Positions 12,783 to 20,760 of a stretch of 64,000 nucleotides of DNA are shown here, one piece after another; the stretch's first letter is position 1, and each line of letters opens with the position of its first letter. The translations under genes were made by a program, and so were the position numbers. Source of the DNA: Roseithermus sacchariphilus (GTDB lineage Bacteria > Bacteroidota > Rhodothermia > Rhodothermales > MEBIC09517); the NCBI GenBank assembly GCA_003285105.1, contig CP030158.1, forward strand, positions 3,082,664-3,146,663, read 5' to 3'. The notes under the pieces are model-generated. The model made no database searches and was not told the origin of the DNA. It saw only the letters and a program-made list of their open reading frames with translations.

Positions 12783-12955
12783 AGGGGAGACGACACACAC
12801 GGACACGCGGTCTGCTGTCACCTTTAGCGCTCGTTTCACCATCACCCACATTCTACCCATCAACCAACACCGAAGCCATGTACGAACGACCCGCAACGCC
12901 CACAGCTCAGCCGATGCTGAACGCCCATTCTTTCACCTCTTCAACACGGTATGTC

Positions 12956-13585
12956 ATGCAACGCCTGATCCTGGTTTTCCTGTTTTTCTCGATGGTTTAC
13001 ACCGCCTATGCCCAGCGTCCTCCCGTTCCGGATGCGCAGGACCTCTCCCACACACACGGCCTCTTCGTGCACGTCCGCACGGGGGGGCACGGTATTGACT
13101 ATGACGGAGACATCGAAGGCGCCGAGGGCCTCGGCCTCGGATTGCGCGTCGGCTACGGGTTTACCGACCGCTTCACGGCCTATCTGGGCTTCGAGGGAGC
13201 GGGCCTGTCGGGGAGTCAGGGGTTCGAAGGACTCGGGAGTGACGAAGAGTATGGTCTGGCGTACGTCGAACTCGGTAGTCGCTTCCATTTCCGTCCGGGG
13301 CGCACCCTCGTTCCCTACGCCGATGCGGCCGTGAGCGTCATCGGGCTGGGCTACGACGGAAGCGGGCCCTACGACGGCAATGATGTGAGCTATGGCGGTA
13401 TGGGATTCTCGCTGGGCGGGGGGATGTTGTACTTCGTCTCGCAGCGGGTCGCGCTCGATGGTGGTGTGGCCTTCACCCCGGGCAGCCTGATGGAGCAGTA
13501 CGTCGCCGGGGGCACGGAAGACGTCGACATCAAGCTCACCGGGGTCCGCATCCATGTGGGGTTGACGTTCTATCCCTTCCGCTGA
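12956..13585 (+). CDS. Outer-membrane beta-barrel protein (OmpA/OprF-like porin-fold family)
   Basis: A 209-residue exported protein. The start at 12956 gives a clean signal peptide, MQRLILVFLFFSMVYTAYAQ, cleaved after AYA or AQ. Upstream ATGs at 12878 and 12914 would add a non-signal extension and are less likely. The mature part alternates aromatic and polar residues in about eight strands, for example GLGLRVGYGFTDRFTAYLGF and YVELGSRFHFRPG. It ends in HVGLTFYPFR, with a C-terminal strand that has an aromatic near-terminal residue. This is an eight-stranded outer-membrane barrel; its ligand is unknown. Position downstream of the sigma-54 promoter suggests control by the preceding two-component pair. 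Confidence 0.85.
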   Translation: MQRLILVFLFFSMVYTAYAQRPPVPDAQDLSHTHGLFVHVRTGGHGIDYDGDIEGAEGLGLGLRVGYGFTDRFTAYLGFEGAGLSGSQGFEGLGSDEEYGLAYVELGSRFHFRPGRTLVPYADAAVSVIGLGYDGSGPYDGNDVSYGGMGFSLGGGMLYFVSQRVALDGGVAFTPGSLMEQYVAGGTEDVDIKLTGVRIHVGLTFYPFR

Positions 13586-13731
13586 GTCCAGGAGCAGGCA
13601 CGTGGGAGGCGTGTCCGAGGCGATGTCCGCCAGGTCAGGCAGGCTTCGGAAACGCCATCCCCCGTGCTCGCTCGTGTGCCGGGCTGCGGCCCCTTCCTCG
13701 CGAGAATCCCTCCACGCGTCTCGAAACAACG

Positions 13732-14598
13732 ATGTCTACCGTATTGCTGGCCGGCGCCACCGGGTACCTCGGGCGCTTCATAGCACAGGAACTGTTCAGC
13801 CGTGGGATGCCGGCACGCCTGCTCACCCGCGATCTGAGCCGGGTAGCGGGATTGGACCGGGGCACCGCCGAGATCGTCCATGCCGAGGTGACCCGGCGGG
13901 ACACCCTGCGAGGCACGATGGAGGGCGTAGACGTCGTCGTTTCCACCGTCGGTATCACCCGTCAGCAGGATGGGCTTACGTACATGGATGTCGACTACGG
14001 AGCCAACCGGAATCTGCTGGAGGAAGCCCTGGGTGCCGGTGTGCGGCGGTTCGTCTATGTCTCGGTCCTGCATGGTGAAACGATGCGTGACTTGGCGATC
14101 TGTGAGGCGAAAGAACGCTTTGTAGCGGATCTGAAGGCCTCCGGCATGTCGTACACCGTCCTGCGGCCCAGCGGCTTTTTCAATGATCTGGCCGCCCTCG
14201 TACGCATGGCCCGGCGTGGACGGGTGTATGTTTTCGGTGACGGGAGTGTCCGAGCCAATCCCATTCACGGGGCCGATCTGGCCGCGGTGTGCGTCGATGC
14301 CCTCGAGGGAGATGTGCCGGTGATCGAAGTGGGAGGGCCGGACGTGCTGACCCAGCGCGACATGGCGTATCTGGCGTTCGAGGCGCTGGGCCGACCGCCA
14401 AAGATCACGCACATTCCCCCGTCCGTACGCCGAACTGCGCTGGCGATGGTTCGTACGTGCACCCCCGGCCGTGTCCACGGCCCCCTTGCGTTTTTCCTGA
14501 CGGTAGCTGCCCGGGACATGGTGGCCCCTGAGGCCGGCTTCCGTCGTCTCAGGGACTATTACCGGCAGATTGCCGCCCGTCCCCCTGCGGCGTCCTGA
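13732..14598 (+). CDS. NAD(P)-binding atypical short-chain dehydrogenase (NmrA/HSCARG-like)
   Basis: A 288-residue Rossmann protein with the N-terminal dinucleotide motif VLLAGATGYLGRFIAQEL. It has a VVSTVGITRQQ segment, an RFVYVSVLHGE strand, and YTVLRPSGFFNDLAALVRMA, which is characteristic of the atypical SDR a5/NAD(P)H-binding group. The classical YxxxK catalytic pair is not obvious. Such proteins act as isomerases, quinone- or ubiquinone-assembly-associated reductases, or redox sensors; no specific role can be assigned. It opens a rightward gene series that continues to the M23 peptidase. Confidence 0.88.
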   Translation: MSTVLLAGATGYLGRFIAQELFSRGMPARLLTRDLSRVAGLDRGTAEIVHAEVTRRDTLRGTMEGVDVVVSTVGITRQQDGLTYMDVDYGANRNLLEEALGAGVRRFVYVSVLHGETMRDLAICEAKERFVADLKASGMSYTVLRPSGFFNDLAALVRMARRGRVYVFGDGSVRANPIHGADLAAVCVDALEGDVPVIEVGGPDVLTQRDMAYLAFEALGRPPKITHIPPSVRRTALAMVRTCTPGRVHGPLAFFLTVAARDMVAPEAGFRRLRDYYRQIAARPPAAS

Positions 14599-14599
14599 A

Positions 14600-15001
14600 A
14601 TGGGCAATGCCATGACCTTGACACCAATAGCGGCCTTCGCGGCTCTGACGGGCTTCATGCTTCTTGCTTCGTTTCAGCTCGCGCTCGTGCTGGGCGCTCC
14701 GCTGGGGCATCTGGCCTGGGGCGGCCGTCATCGGCACTTGCCCCTTCGCCTTCGTCTCGCCAGCCTCGCCGCCATCGTGGTCCTGATGACCGGGGGGCTC
14801 TGTGTGCTCGAGGTGGCTGGCATAGTCGATGTGCTGGATCAGGACCATCGGGCGCGGGCCGTAGTCTGGGGTCTGGTTGGTTTGTTCGGGCTAAGCCTGC
14901 TTGGTAACCTCGCCTCGTCGAGCCGGGCGGAACGTAGGATGGGCGTACCTGTAGCAGGTTTGCTGATGGTTGCCTGCCTGATCGTGGCGGTGGGGCTGTG
15001 A
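14600..15001 (+). CDS. Small four-helix membrane protein, unknown function
   Basis: About 133 residues starting MGNAMTLTPIAAFAAL; the ATG at 14612 is an alternative. Four hydrophobic stretches are predicted: TPIAAFAALTGFMLLASFQ, LRLASLAAIVVLMTGGLCV, AVVWGLVGLFGLSLLGNLA and PVAGLLMVACLIVAVGL. No charged or catalytic motif stands out. It begins two bases after the SDR stop, so it is probably co-transcribed and perhaps coupled. I do not recognise a named family. Confidence 0.75.
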   Translation: MGNAMTLTPIAAFAALTGFMLLASFQLALVLGAPLGHLAWGGRHRHLPLRLRLASLAAIVVLMTGGLCVLEVAGIVDVLDQDHRARAVVWGLVGLFGLSLLGNLASSSRAERRMGVPVAGLLMVACLIVAVGL

Positions 15002-15135
15002 TCCCTGGCGTCGTTTGAAGCGCCTCTCGTCTCATCGGCCTTGCCTGTGGCCTCGGTGCTCCCTCGTGGGGCGCGCCCGGTACCCCGGTACACCGTGTGC
15101 CCCTCCTGCCGGCACACGACCGTTTCCCCGCCGCC

Positions 15136-15618
15136 ATGAAAAGCCGTCGCATCGTGATCCTTGGAAACGCCGGCTCCGGCAAGACCACGCTGGCCTGCCG
15201 GTTGGCGCGGGAACGCCGTCTCGTTCATCTGGATCTGGACACCATCGCCTGGGCTGCGTTCGGGGTGCGGCGTCCGCTATCGGACAGCATCCGGATGATG
15301 CAGGCTTTTCAACGTGCTCATCCGGGGTGGGTCATCGAGGGATGTTATGGCCGTCTCATAGAGGCCGCCCTGCCTTCGTGCACGGAGCTGATCTTTCTGA
15401 ATCCGGGCGTAGAGGCCTGTGTTCGGCATTGTCGGAGGCGTCCGTGGGAACCGGAGAAGTATGCTTCCCCGGAAGAGCAGCATGCACGGCTCGAAACGTT
15501 GTTGGCCTGGGTGCGGCGCTACGAGACCAGGCAGGACGAATACGGCCTCCGTTACCATCGTGCTCTGTTCCGCCGGTTCGAAGGGACCCGGCAGGAGAGG
15601 GTCGAGGCGCTGGCCTGA
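15136..15618 (+). CDS. P-loop nucleoside/shikimate-kinase-like protein (topology-modulation-like)
   Basis: About 160 residues from the ATG at 15136. The Walker A motif is ILGNAGSGKTTLACRLA at the very N-terminus. A DLDTIAW segment follows, which resembles the substrate-binding DxD region of the FlaR/adenylate-kinase-related group, and then GWVIEGCYG. This is the pattern of small P-loop kinases annotated as shikimate-kinase-like or DNA-topology-modulation proteins. The phosphoryl acceptor is unknown. The longer frame from 15097 lacks a plausible extension domain, so I prefer 15136. Confidence 0.82.
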   Translation: MKSRRIVILGNAGSGKTTLACRLARERRLVHLDLDTIAWAAFGVRRPLSDSIRMMQAFQRAHPGWVIEGCYGRLIEAALPSCTELIFLNPGVEACVRHCRRRPWEPEKYASPEEQHARLETLLAWVRRYETRQDEYGLRYHRALFRRFEGTRQERVEALA

Positions 15619-15676
15619 CCATACGGCCGCCCGGCGGGTGTGCGGACGGCCCCGTTCCATGTTCCAGGAGGACACC

Positions 15677-16660
15677 ATGCAAGCGATCGTATACGAACGA
15701 TACGGCACTCCCGACGTGTTGCACGTGCAGGACGTTCCGACGCCCGTGCCCGGAGATCACGAGGTGCTCGTACGCCTCCGGGCGGCCCCCGTCACCGTGG
15801 TCGACTGCATCTTTCGGCAGGGGGATCAGCTGGCGGCCCGCCTCTACACGGGGCTGATGCAGCCGCGGCATGCGATCCTGGGAGCCCTCTTCTCCGGTGA
15901 GGTCGCCGAGGTGGGAGCCGGAGTGACCCGGTACCGCAGGGGAGACGCCGTCTTCGGCGCGTCCGGCTTCGGGGCGCATGCGGAGTACGTCTGCGTCCCG
16001 GAGGATGCCGCCATGACGGCCAAGCCGGCCGGGCTGAGCCATGAGGGTGCGGCGGCGATCTGTGAGGGAGCGCTTACTGCATTGCCGTTCCTGCGGGATA
16101 CCGGCGGCCTCCAACCGGGGCAGCGCGTCCTCATCCACGGTGCCTCCGGGTCTGTGGGCACGGCCGCCGTGCAACTGGCCCGGCACCTGGGTGCCCACGT
16201 CACGGGCGTGTGCAGCACGCGGAATGCCGCCCTGGTGGAATCGCTGGGCGCGGAGCACGTCATCGACTACACGCAGGAAGACTTCACGCAACGCAAAGAG
16301 CGCTACGACATCGTCTTCGATGCCGCCGGCAAGACCTCCTTCAGGGCGTGCCGCCGGGTGCTCGAGCCCTCCGGCGTCTACCTCTCGCCGGTCATCGGGC
16401 TGAAGATCCTGGCACAGATGGCCTGGACCTCGGTGGTGGGCGGGAAACAGGCGAGGTTTGCGGCCACCGGCGCCCGCCCGGCCGCCGACCGGGCGCGGGA
16501 CCTGGAGCGTATCGGTACGATGCTGAGCGAGGGGGTGCTGACCCCCGTCATCGACCGGAGCTACGCGCTGCAGGAGGCGGCCGAGGCCCATCGCTACGTG
16601 GACACCGGCCACAAGCAGGGCAACGTCGTCCTCGCTTTCGGCCCCGCCGGTCAGGCCTGA
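15677..16660 (+). CDS. NAD(P)-dependent quinone oxidoreductase-like MDR protein
   Basis: A 327-residue zinc-free medium-chain reductase. The start is set by a strong ribosome site, AGGAGG at 15666-15671, five bases before the ATG; the longer upstream frame overlaps the kinase gene and is rejected. It opens MQAIVYERYGTPDVLHVQDV and has the NADPH Rossmann motif IHGASGSVGTAAVQLARHLGAHV. It also has CSTRNAALVESLGAEHVIDY, typical of bacterial quinone oxidoreductases/enoyl reductases. No catalytic-zinc cysteines are present. The likely role is NADPH-dependent reduction of quinones or enones. It is followed after 11 bases by a DUF4386 gene. Confidence 0.93.
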   Translation: MQAIVYERYGTPDVLHVQDVPTPVPGDHEVLVRLRAAPVTVVDCIFRQGDQLAARLYTGLMQPRHAILGALFSGEVAEVGAGVTRYRRGDAVFGASGFGAHAEYVCVPEDAAMTAKPAGLSHEGAAAICEGALTALPFLRDTGGLQPGQRVLIHGASGSVGTAAVQLARHLGAHVTGVCSTRNAALVESLGAEHVIDYTQEDFTQRKERYDIVFDAAGKTSFRACRRVLEPSGVYLSPVIGLKILAQMAWTSVVGGKQARFAATGARPAADRARDLERIGTMLSEGVLTPVIDRSYALQEAAEAHRYVDTGHKQGNVVLAFGPAGQA

Positions 16661-16671
16661 GGCCCCGCACC

Positions 16672-17379
16672 ATGATGACTCCTGCGGAACATACCTCACT
16701 GCGCAACACGGCTCGATGGGCCGGGCTGCTTTATCTCGTCGTCATCGTGTGTGCCGGTTTTGCCGAGGGCTACGTCCGTGCCGGTCTCATCGTGCCGGGC
16801 GATGCTTCGGCTACGGCGGCACGGATTGCCGGCGCGGAGGGGCTCTACCGGCTCGGCCTGGTGAGTGATCTCGTTGCCTTCCTGTGTGATGCAGCCATCG
16901 CCGTGCTGCTATACGTGCTGCTGCGCCCGGTGAGCCGAACGGCATCTCTGCTGGCTGCGGCGTTCCGACTTCTGGCACATCCGGCCATTGCCGGGGTGAA
17001 CTTGCTCAATCATTACATGGCATTGCTTCTGGCGCGGGAAGCCGGGTCCGGTGCCGAGGCCATGCCGGCGCTGGTACTCGCCTTTACCGAGTTGCACCAC
17101 GCGGGGTACCTCATCGGAGGGGCGTTCTTCGGTGTCCACCTGATGTTGCTGGGTTACCTGGTCTATCAAGCCTCCTATATGCCCCGCGTGCTGGGCGGGC
17201 TGCTGGCGGTCGCGGCCGTGGGTTATCTCGCAGAAAGTATGGGGAATTTCCTGTTTCCCGGTTACGAGGGTGTTCTGGTGTGGCTGGTCGCGGTGCCCGC
17301 CGTCCTGGCGGAGTTGTCCCTGGCGCTGTGGCTCGTGACCAAAGGCGTGTCTGACCCTGCCGTGCAGACCAACTCCTAG
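16672..17379 (+). CDS. DUF4386 family membrane protein
   Basis: A 235-residue integral membrane protein with about six helices, matching DUF4386. It has the N-terminal NTARWAGLLYLVVIVCAGFAE, a conserved RLGLVSDLVAFLCDAAIAVL, and the central AGYLIGGAFFGVHLMLLGYL. A late SMGNFLFPG loop follows. The family has no known function. It lies 11 bases after the quinone oxidoreductase and before another membrane gene, in one direction. Confidence 0.9.
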   Translation: MMTPAEHTSLRNTARWAGLLYLVVIVCAGFAEGYVRAGLIVPGDASATAARIAGAEGLYRLGLVSDLVAFLCDAAIAVLLYVLLRPVSRTASLLAAAFRLLAHPAIAGVNLLNHYMALLLAREAGSGAEAMPALVLAFTELHHAGYLIGGAFFGVHLMLLGYLVYQASYMPRVLGGLLAVAAVGYLAESMGNFLFPGYEGVLVWLVAVPAVLAELSLALWLVTKGVSDPAVQTNS

Positions 17380-17453
17380 GGTGCCGGGGTCCACCCCGGG
17401 GTTTCCGGCGGATCGGTGTCGCTGAACCGTGCCAATTTTTAGAGGAACGTGCC

Positions 17454-17945
17454 ATGATGTTCGAGACGATCTTGCTCGTCGCCACCTTGCTCTGTGCCCT
17501 CACGGCCGGTCTGGTGTATACCTTCTGGGTCGTCGTCATGCCCGGCATCCGCCGTCTTCCGGATCGAGAGTTCCTGCGCGCCTTTGCGGTCATGGATCGC
17601 GTGATCCAGCAGAACGATCCCCGTTTCCTCGTCGTATGGGCCGGGTCTGTGGTGGCCCTGCTGGTCAGCGTATGGCTGGGGATGGGGCACCTCGAAGGGT
17701 TGCCGCGGCTGTTGTTGGTGGGGACCGCGGTGGTCTATCTGCTGGGGGTGCAAGGACCAACCATCGCCGTCAATGTCCCGCTGAACAACCGGCTTCAGCA
17801 ACTCGATCTGGGGGCACTAGACGCTCCGGCCCTTGCGTCTGCTCGCTCTGACTTCGAGGGTCGATGGGTCTTCTGGAACACGTTCCGTACATTCATCGCA
17901 TGCGGGTGCGTAGTGGCCCTTCTGGTGGTGCTCGTCCGCCTCTGA
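17454..17945 (+). CDS. DUF1772 family membrane protein
   Basis: A 163-residue protein with four transmembrane helices, typical of DUF1772 (anthrone-oxygenase-like). Diagnostic stretches are ALTAGLVYTFWVVVMPGIRR, a conserved FLRAFAVMDRVIQ helix, a VQGPTIAVNVPLNNRLQQLD loop, and a WVFWNTFRTFIA end motif. An AGAGGAAC ribosome-site-like sequence precedes the start by about seven bases. Members sit beside oxidoreductases and DUF4386 genes in many genomes, but the reaction is not established here. Confidence 0.9.
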   Translation: MMFETILLVATLLCALTAGLVYTFWVVVMPGIRRLPDREFLRAFAVMDRVIQQNDPRFLVVWAGSVVALLVSVWLGMGHLEGLPRLLLVGTAVVYLLGVQGPTIAVNVPLNNRLQQLDLGALDAPALASARSDFEGRWVFWNTFRTFIACGCVVALLVVLVRL

Positions 17946-18048
17946 CACCCCGCCGTGCCGGCCGTGGATCTTGCATCGGGTCCGGGCATACCGCTCGACG
18001 CGTGCCTCGCGGACCGACACGGTGATCGTACCGGCGTTTCTGAGAACC

Positions 18049-18957
18049 ATGCCTCTGTCGACCGTCGTCTCGCTGGTCATGCTCCAGGTGGTGCTGCCGG
18101 CGCTGTTCATCGCGTGGCTGGCCCGGGCCCGGCCAACTGGCCGCAGCCTCTGGCTGGTGCAGGCGCTCGGGGTCGGGGTGTTCCTGGCGTTCGTGCTGGC
18201 GGTGGGCAATGCGGCCTGGACGAGCGTCTATCTCAGCGGGGCTCTGCTGATCGGCCATGCCGCGGCGCTGGTGGTTTCGTTCCGGCGTACCCCGGCCCTC
18301 TGGTGGCCGATCCGCCCGGGGAAAGGCCTCGGGCCGATCGTCTTCATCGGGACGCATCTGCTGCTGGTGCTGTTGTTCGGGCCGCTGTGCGTGCTCGCCT
18401 TCCGTGGGTATGCCGCTCCCGAGAACCCCGTGCCGCTCGTCTTCCCGCTGCGCCACGGAGTGTACCACGTCGGGCAGGGAGGGAACCACCCGCTCATCAA
18501 CTACCACAACGTCAGCACGACCCAGCGGTACGCGCTGGACGTGACGCGCCTGAACGCCCTGGGCCTGCGTGCAGCCGGGCTGTACCCGGAGCGGCTCGAT
18601 CGGTACGCCATCTTCGGCGATACGCTCTACAGCCCCTGCAGCGGGGTGGTGGACACCGCCCGGAGCGATCTGCCGGACCTTACTCCGCCCGACCGCGACC
18701 GTGCGCATCCGCCGGGCAACCACGTCGTGCTCGACTGTGACGGCGTGACGGTGTATCTGGCGCATCTGATGCAGGGAAGCGTGCGCGTCGCAACGGGCGA
18801 CTCGGTGGCCGCCGGCACGCCGCTGGGGCGGGTGGGCAACTCGGGCAACACGACGGAGCCCCATCTGCATCTCCACGCCGAACGCGACGGAGCCGGGGTG
18901 CCGATTACCTTCGGCGGACGGTTCCTCGTGCGCAACAGCCTCGTATGGTCGCGGTAG
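18049..18957 (+). CDS. Membrane-bound M23-family peptidase (LytM/NlpD-type)
   Basis: About 302 residues from the ATG at 18049; an alternative start at 17971 adds a basic stretch. Four hydrophobic helices occupy roughly residues 5-130. The rest is an M23 domain: first ligands in STTQRYALDV (Asp, with the upstream His in NYHNVS) and TLYSPCSGVVD. It ends in LGRVGNSGNTTEPHLHLHAE, where HLHLH supplies the catalytic and zinc histidines. It probably cleaves peptidoglycan cross-links or serves as an envelope-remodelling factor. A multi-helix N-terminal membrane part is less common than a signal peptide for this family. Confidence 0.9.
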   Translation: MPLSTVVSLVMLQVVLPALFIAWLARARPTGRSLWLVQALGVGVFLAFVLAVGNAAWTSVYLSGALLIGHAAALVVSFRRTPALWWPIRPGKGLGPIVFIGTHLLLVLLFGPLCVLAFRGYAAPENPVPLVFPLRHGVYHVGQGGNHPLINYHNVSTTQRYALDVTRLNALGLRAAGLYPERLDRYAIFGDTLYSPCSGVVDTARSDLPDLTPPDRDRAHPPGNHVVLDCDGVTVYLAHLMQGSVRVATGDSVAAGTPLGRVGNSGNTTEPHLHLHAERDGAGVPITFGGRFLVRNSLVWSR

Positions 18958-19113
18958 CCGGGATGGCGACCATGGTGGAAACGGGGTATGTTGGGTAGCC
19001 GTCGGGTTGGCCTCCGCCCCCGGCTTGCCGGCGGGAGCAGCTCCTGCGGTTGCGGGCTCCCTGCTACTCCGGCCCCCCCGAATGTTTGACGAGATCTCTG
19101 TCCCCGACGAACC

Positions 19114-20076
19114 ATGAGAAGCGAAGTCCTGCTGCCTCCTGCGCCCGGTGTATGGGCCGCGCTGTTCATCCTGTTGCCGATGCTGTTGTCGGCCGTCGTC
19201 CGAGCCCAGCCTACCCCGACGCTGGCCGAGCGCCTGGGCTACGGCCCGGAGGCCCGGCTGCTCATCGTGAACGGGGACGACGTCGGGATGAGCCATGCCT
19301 CGAATGCAGCCTCGATCGAGGCGATGGAGAAGGGTCTGATGACGAGCGCCACGATCATGGTACCCTGCCCCTGGTTTCCCGAGATCGCCGCCTATGCACG
19401 CGCCCATCCAGAGGCCGACTTCGGGCTGCACCTGACCCACACCAGCGAGTGGAAAGGCTATCGCTGGGGGCCAGTAGCCCCGAAGACGGAGGTGCCCGGG
19501 CTGGTCGATCCCCAGGGCTATCTGTGGCCCTCGGTTCAGGAGGTGTATGCCCATGCCACTCCCGAAGAAGCTCTCGTAGAGGCCCGGGCGCAGATCGAAA
19601 AGGCCCTGGCTGCCGGGATCGACGTGACGCACCTCGATTCGCACATGGGTACGCTGCACTATGACCCGGCGTACCACGCCGTCTATCGGACCCTCGCGCT
19701 GGAGTACGACCTGCCCATCCGTATGCCCGGCCGGGCCGTGCTGGCCGAGCGGGGCCTGGAGCACCTGCGGGATCAACTCGATGCGGACGGTATCGTCTCG
19801 CCGGATCACCTGATCTTCGGGGGGCCGGACGAAGGTGAGAGCGTGGAGGCCTACTGGAAACGCATCTTGCGTACCCTCCAGCCCGGCGTGACCGAGTTGT
19901 TCATCCATGCCGCCCTCGCTGGGGAAGAGATGCGGCACATCACCAACTCCTGGAAAACCCGCGACACGGAGTACCGGCTGTTCACGACCGATCCTGAGAT
20001 CCGCGCCATGATCGAGGAGGAAGGTATCATCCTGATCGGCTACCGGGAGCTACGCCGGCTGCAACGAGGCGAATGA
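19114..20076 (+). CDS. Secreted ChbG/YdjC-family carbohydrate deacetylase
   Basis: A 320-residue protein. A signal peptide covers residues ~1-31 (ends VVRAQP). The YdjC fold follows, with metal ligands in LIVNGDDVGMSHASN (Asp pair), DFGLHLTHTSEWK (His) and DVTHLDSHMGTLHY (His, Asp). The family removes acetyl groups from small chito- or cello-type oligosaccharides or related glycolipids. Export suggests action on periplasmic or outside sugars. It stands alone after the M23 peptidase, followed by a doubled promoter-like repeat. Confidence 0.9.
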   Translation: MRSEVLLPPAPGVWAALFILLPMLLSAVVRAQPTPTLAERLGYGPEARLLIVNGDDVGMSHASNAASIEAMEKGLMTSATIMVPCPWFPEIAAYARAHPEADFGLHLTHTSEWKGYRWGPVAPKTEVPGLVDPQGYLWPSVQEVYAHATPEEALVEARAQIEKALAAGIDVTHLDSHMGTLHYDPAYHAVYRTLALEYDLPIRMPGRAVLAERGLEHLRDQLDADGIVSPDHLIFGGPDEGESVEAYWKRILRTLQPGVTELFIHAALAGEEMRHITNSWKTRDTEYRLFTTDPEIRAMIEEEGIILIGYRELRRLQRGE

Positions 20077-20131
20077 CCGCCTTCCGGGGGGCGATACGCT
20101 GCGCTCGTTCAGCGGCCGCCGGCAAGGCGCC

Positions 20132-20175
20132 TGTATCTTGTCCGCGCACCGGTGTGTATCTTGTCCGCGCGCCGG
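20132..20175 (+). promoter_or_regulatory. Tandem promoter-like repeat with TATCTTG core
   Basis: TGTATCTTGTCCGCGCACCGG (20132-20152) is repeated at 20155-20175 with one change, a 23-base period. Each copy contains TATCTTG, one base from the Bacteroidota -7 element TAnnTTTG. It sits 65-108 bases upstream of the small gene at 20240. Similar TATCTTG/TATCTTTG sequences precede the DUF2294 and isocitrate dehydrogenase genes in this window, which supports a promoter reading. Confidence 0.45.
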
Positions 20176-20239
20176 TGCCGGCCCGAAGGAGGCCCTCGAA
20201 GGGTCTTCCGGAGCCGACCGGTCCGTTCTGCACGCGCCC

Positions 20240-20581
20240 ATGACGCCCCTGCGCTTTCAACTGCCCGACCTGAACGCCGGCCTCACCGAGGTGCGGGGCG
20301 TCGTGTATCTCGACGATCCCTTTCTCGTCCTGGAGGTCGAGACGGCGTTTATGGGGGAGTTCGAGAAGGAGCAGCAGGTGATCAAGATCGAGCCGGCGGC
20401 GCTGAAGGAGGTGCGCCTGGACCACGGCGTCTTCCGCGATCGGCTATGCCTTCGTCCCAAGTCGGACGCGCTGTTGAACGCCTTGCCGGGAGAGCACGCG
20501 GTCGAGGTGCGGCTGAAGGTCTGGCGCACGCATCGCAAACGCGCCGCAGATCTGGTCGAGGCGATTCGGGCGCGTCAATGA
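20240..20581 (+). CDS. Small conserved-looking protein, unknown function
   Basis: A 113-residue soluble protein (MTPLRFQLPDLNAGLTEVRG). Predicted as beta-rich in the first half (VYLDDPFLVLEVETAF) and mixed in the second (ALPGEHAVEVRLKVWRTHRK). No signal peptide or known motif. Codon use matches neighbours, and the doubled promoter-like repeat upstream supports a real gene. It might bind nucleic acid, given the basic C-terminus, but nothing specific can be claimed. Confidence 0.65.
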   Translation: MTPLRFQLPDLNAGLTEVRGVVYLDDPFLVLEVETAFMGEFEKEQQVIKIEPAALKEVRLDHGVFRDRLCLRPKSDALLNALPGEHAVEVRLKVWRTHRKRAADLVEAIRARQ

Positions 20582-20675
20582 ATGAGGGTACGGGTGGCGC
20601 GGAGCGGGAGGGCGATCGACGTGCAGGCCGTCCCGGGTCACGTCCTCTGCACCCCCCAACCGGTACCTCGCCTTG

Positions 20676-20760
20676 TGATGACTCCACTCCCTGAAGGAAG
20701 TGGCTTCTCGGAAGAGCACCGCCTACGCGGTGCTTGGGCTCCGAAGGCTGCATCCCAGCC
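20676..20760 (-). ncRNA. Putative omega-RNA scaffold overlapping the tnpB 3' end
   Basis: TnpB nucleases use an RNA that starts inside the 3' end of tnpB and extends through the element's right end into flanking DNA. Here that segment holds two strong hairpins: AGCACCGC-GTAG-GCGGTGCT (20715-20734) and CCACTTCC-TTCA-GGGAGTGG (20684-20703). The guide would be the bases beyond about 20675. Placement follows family knowledge plus visible structure; transcription is not shown. Confidence 0.5.

Larger units (their letters stand above)
12450..12955. other. Intergenic region carrying the presumed sigma-54 control region of the downstream OMP gene
   Basis: This gap of about 500 bases holds no convincing gene. 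It contains the tandem 15-bp repeat (12647-12679) and the -24/-12 promoter (12767-12782) listed separately, and then a leader of about 170 bases to the OMP start. Short open frames here have no codon bias or recognisable motif. Confidence 0.6.
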
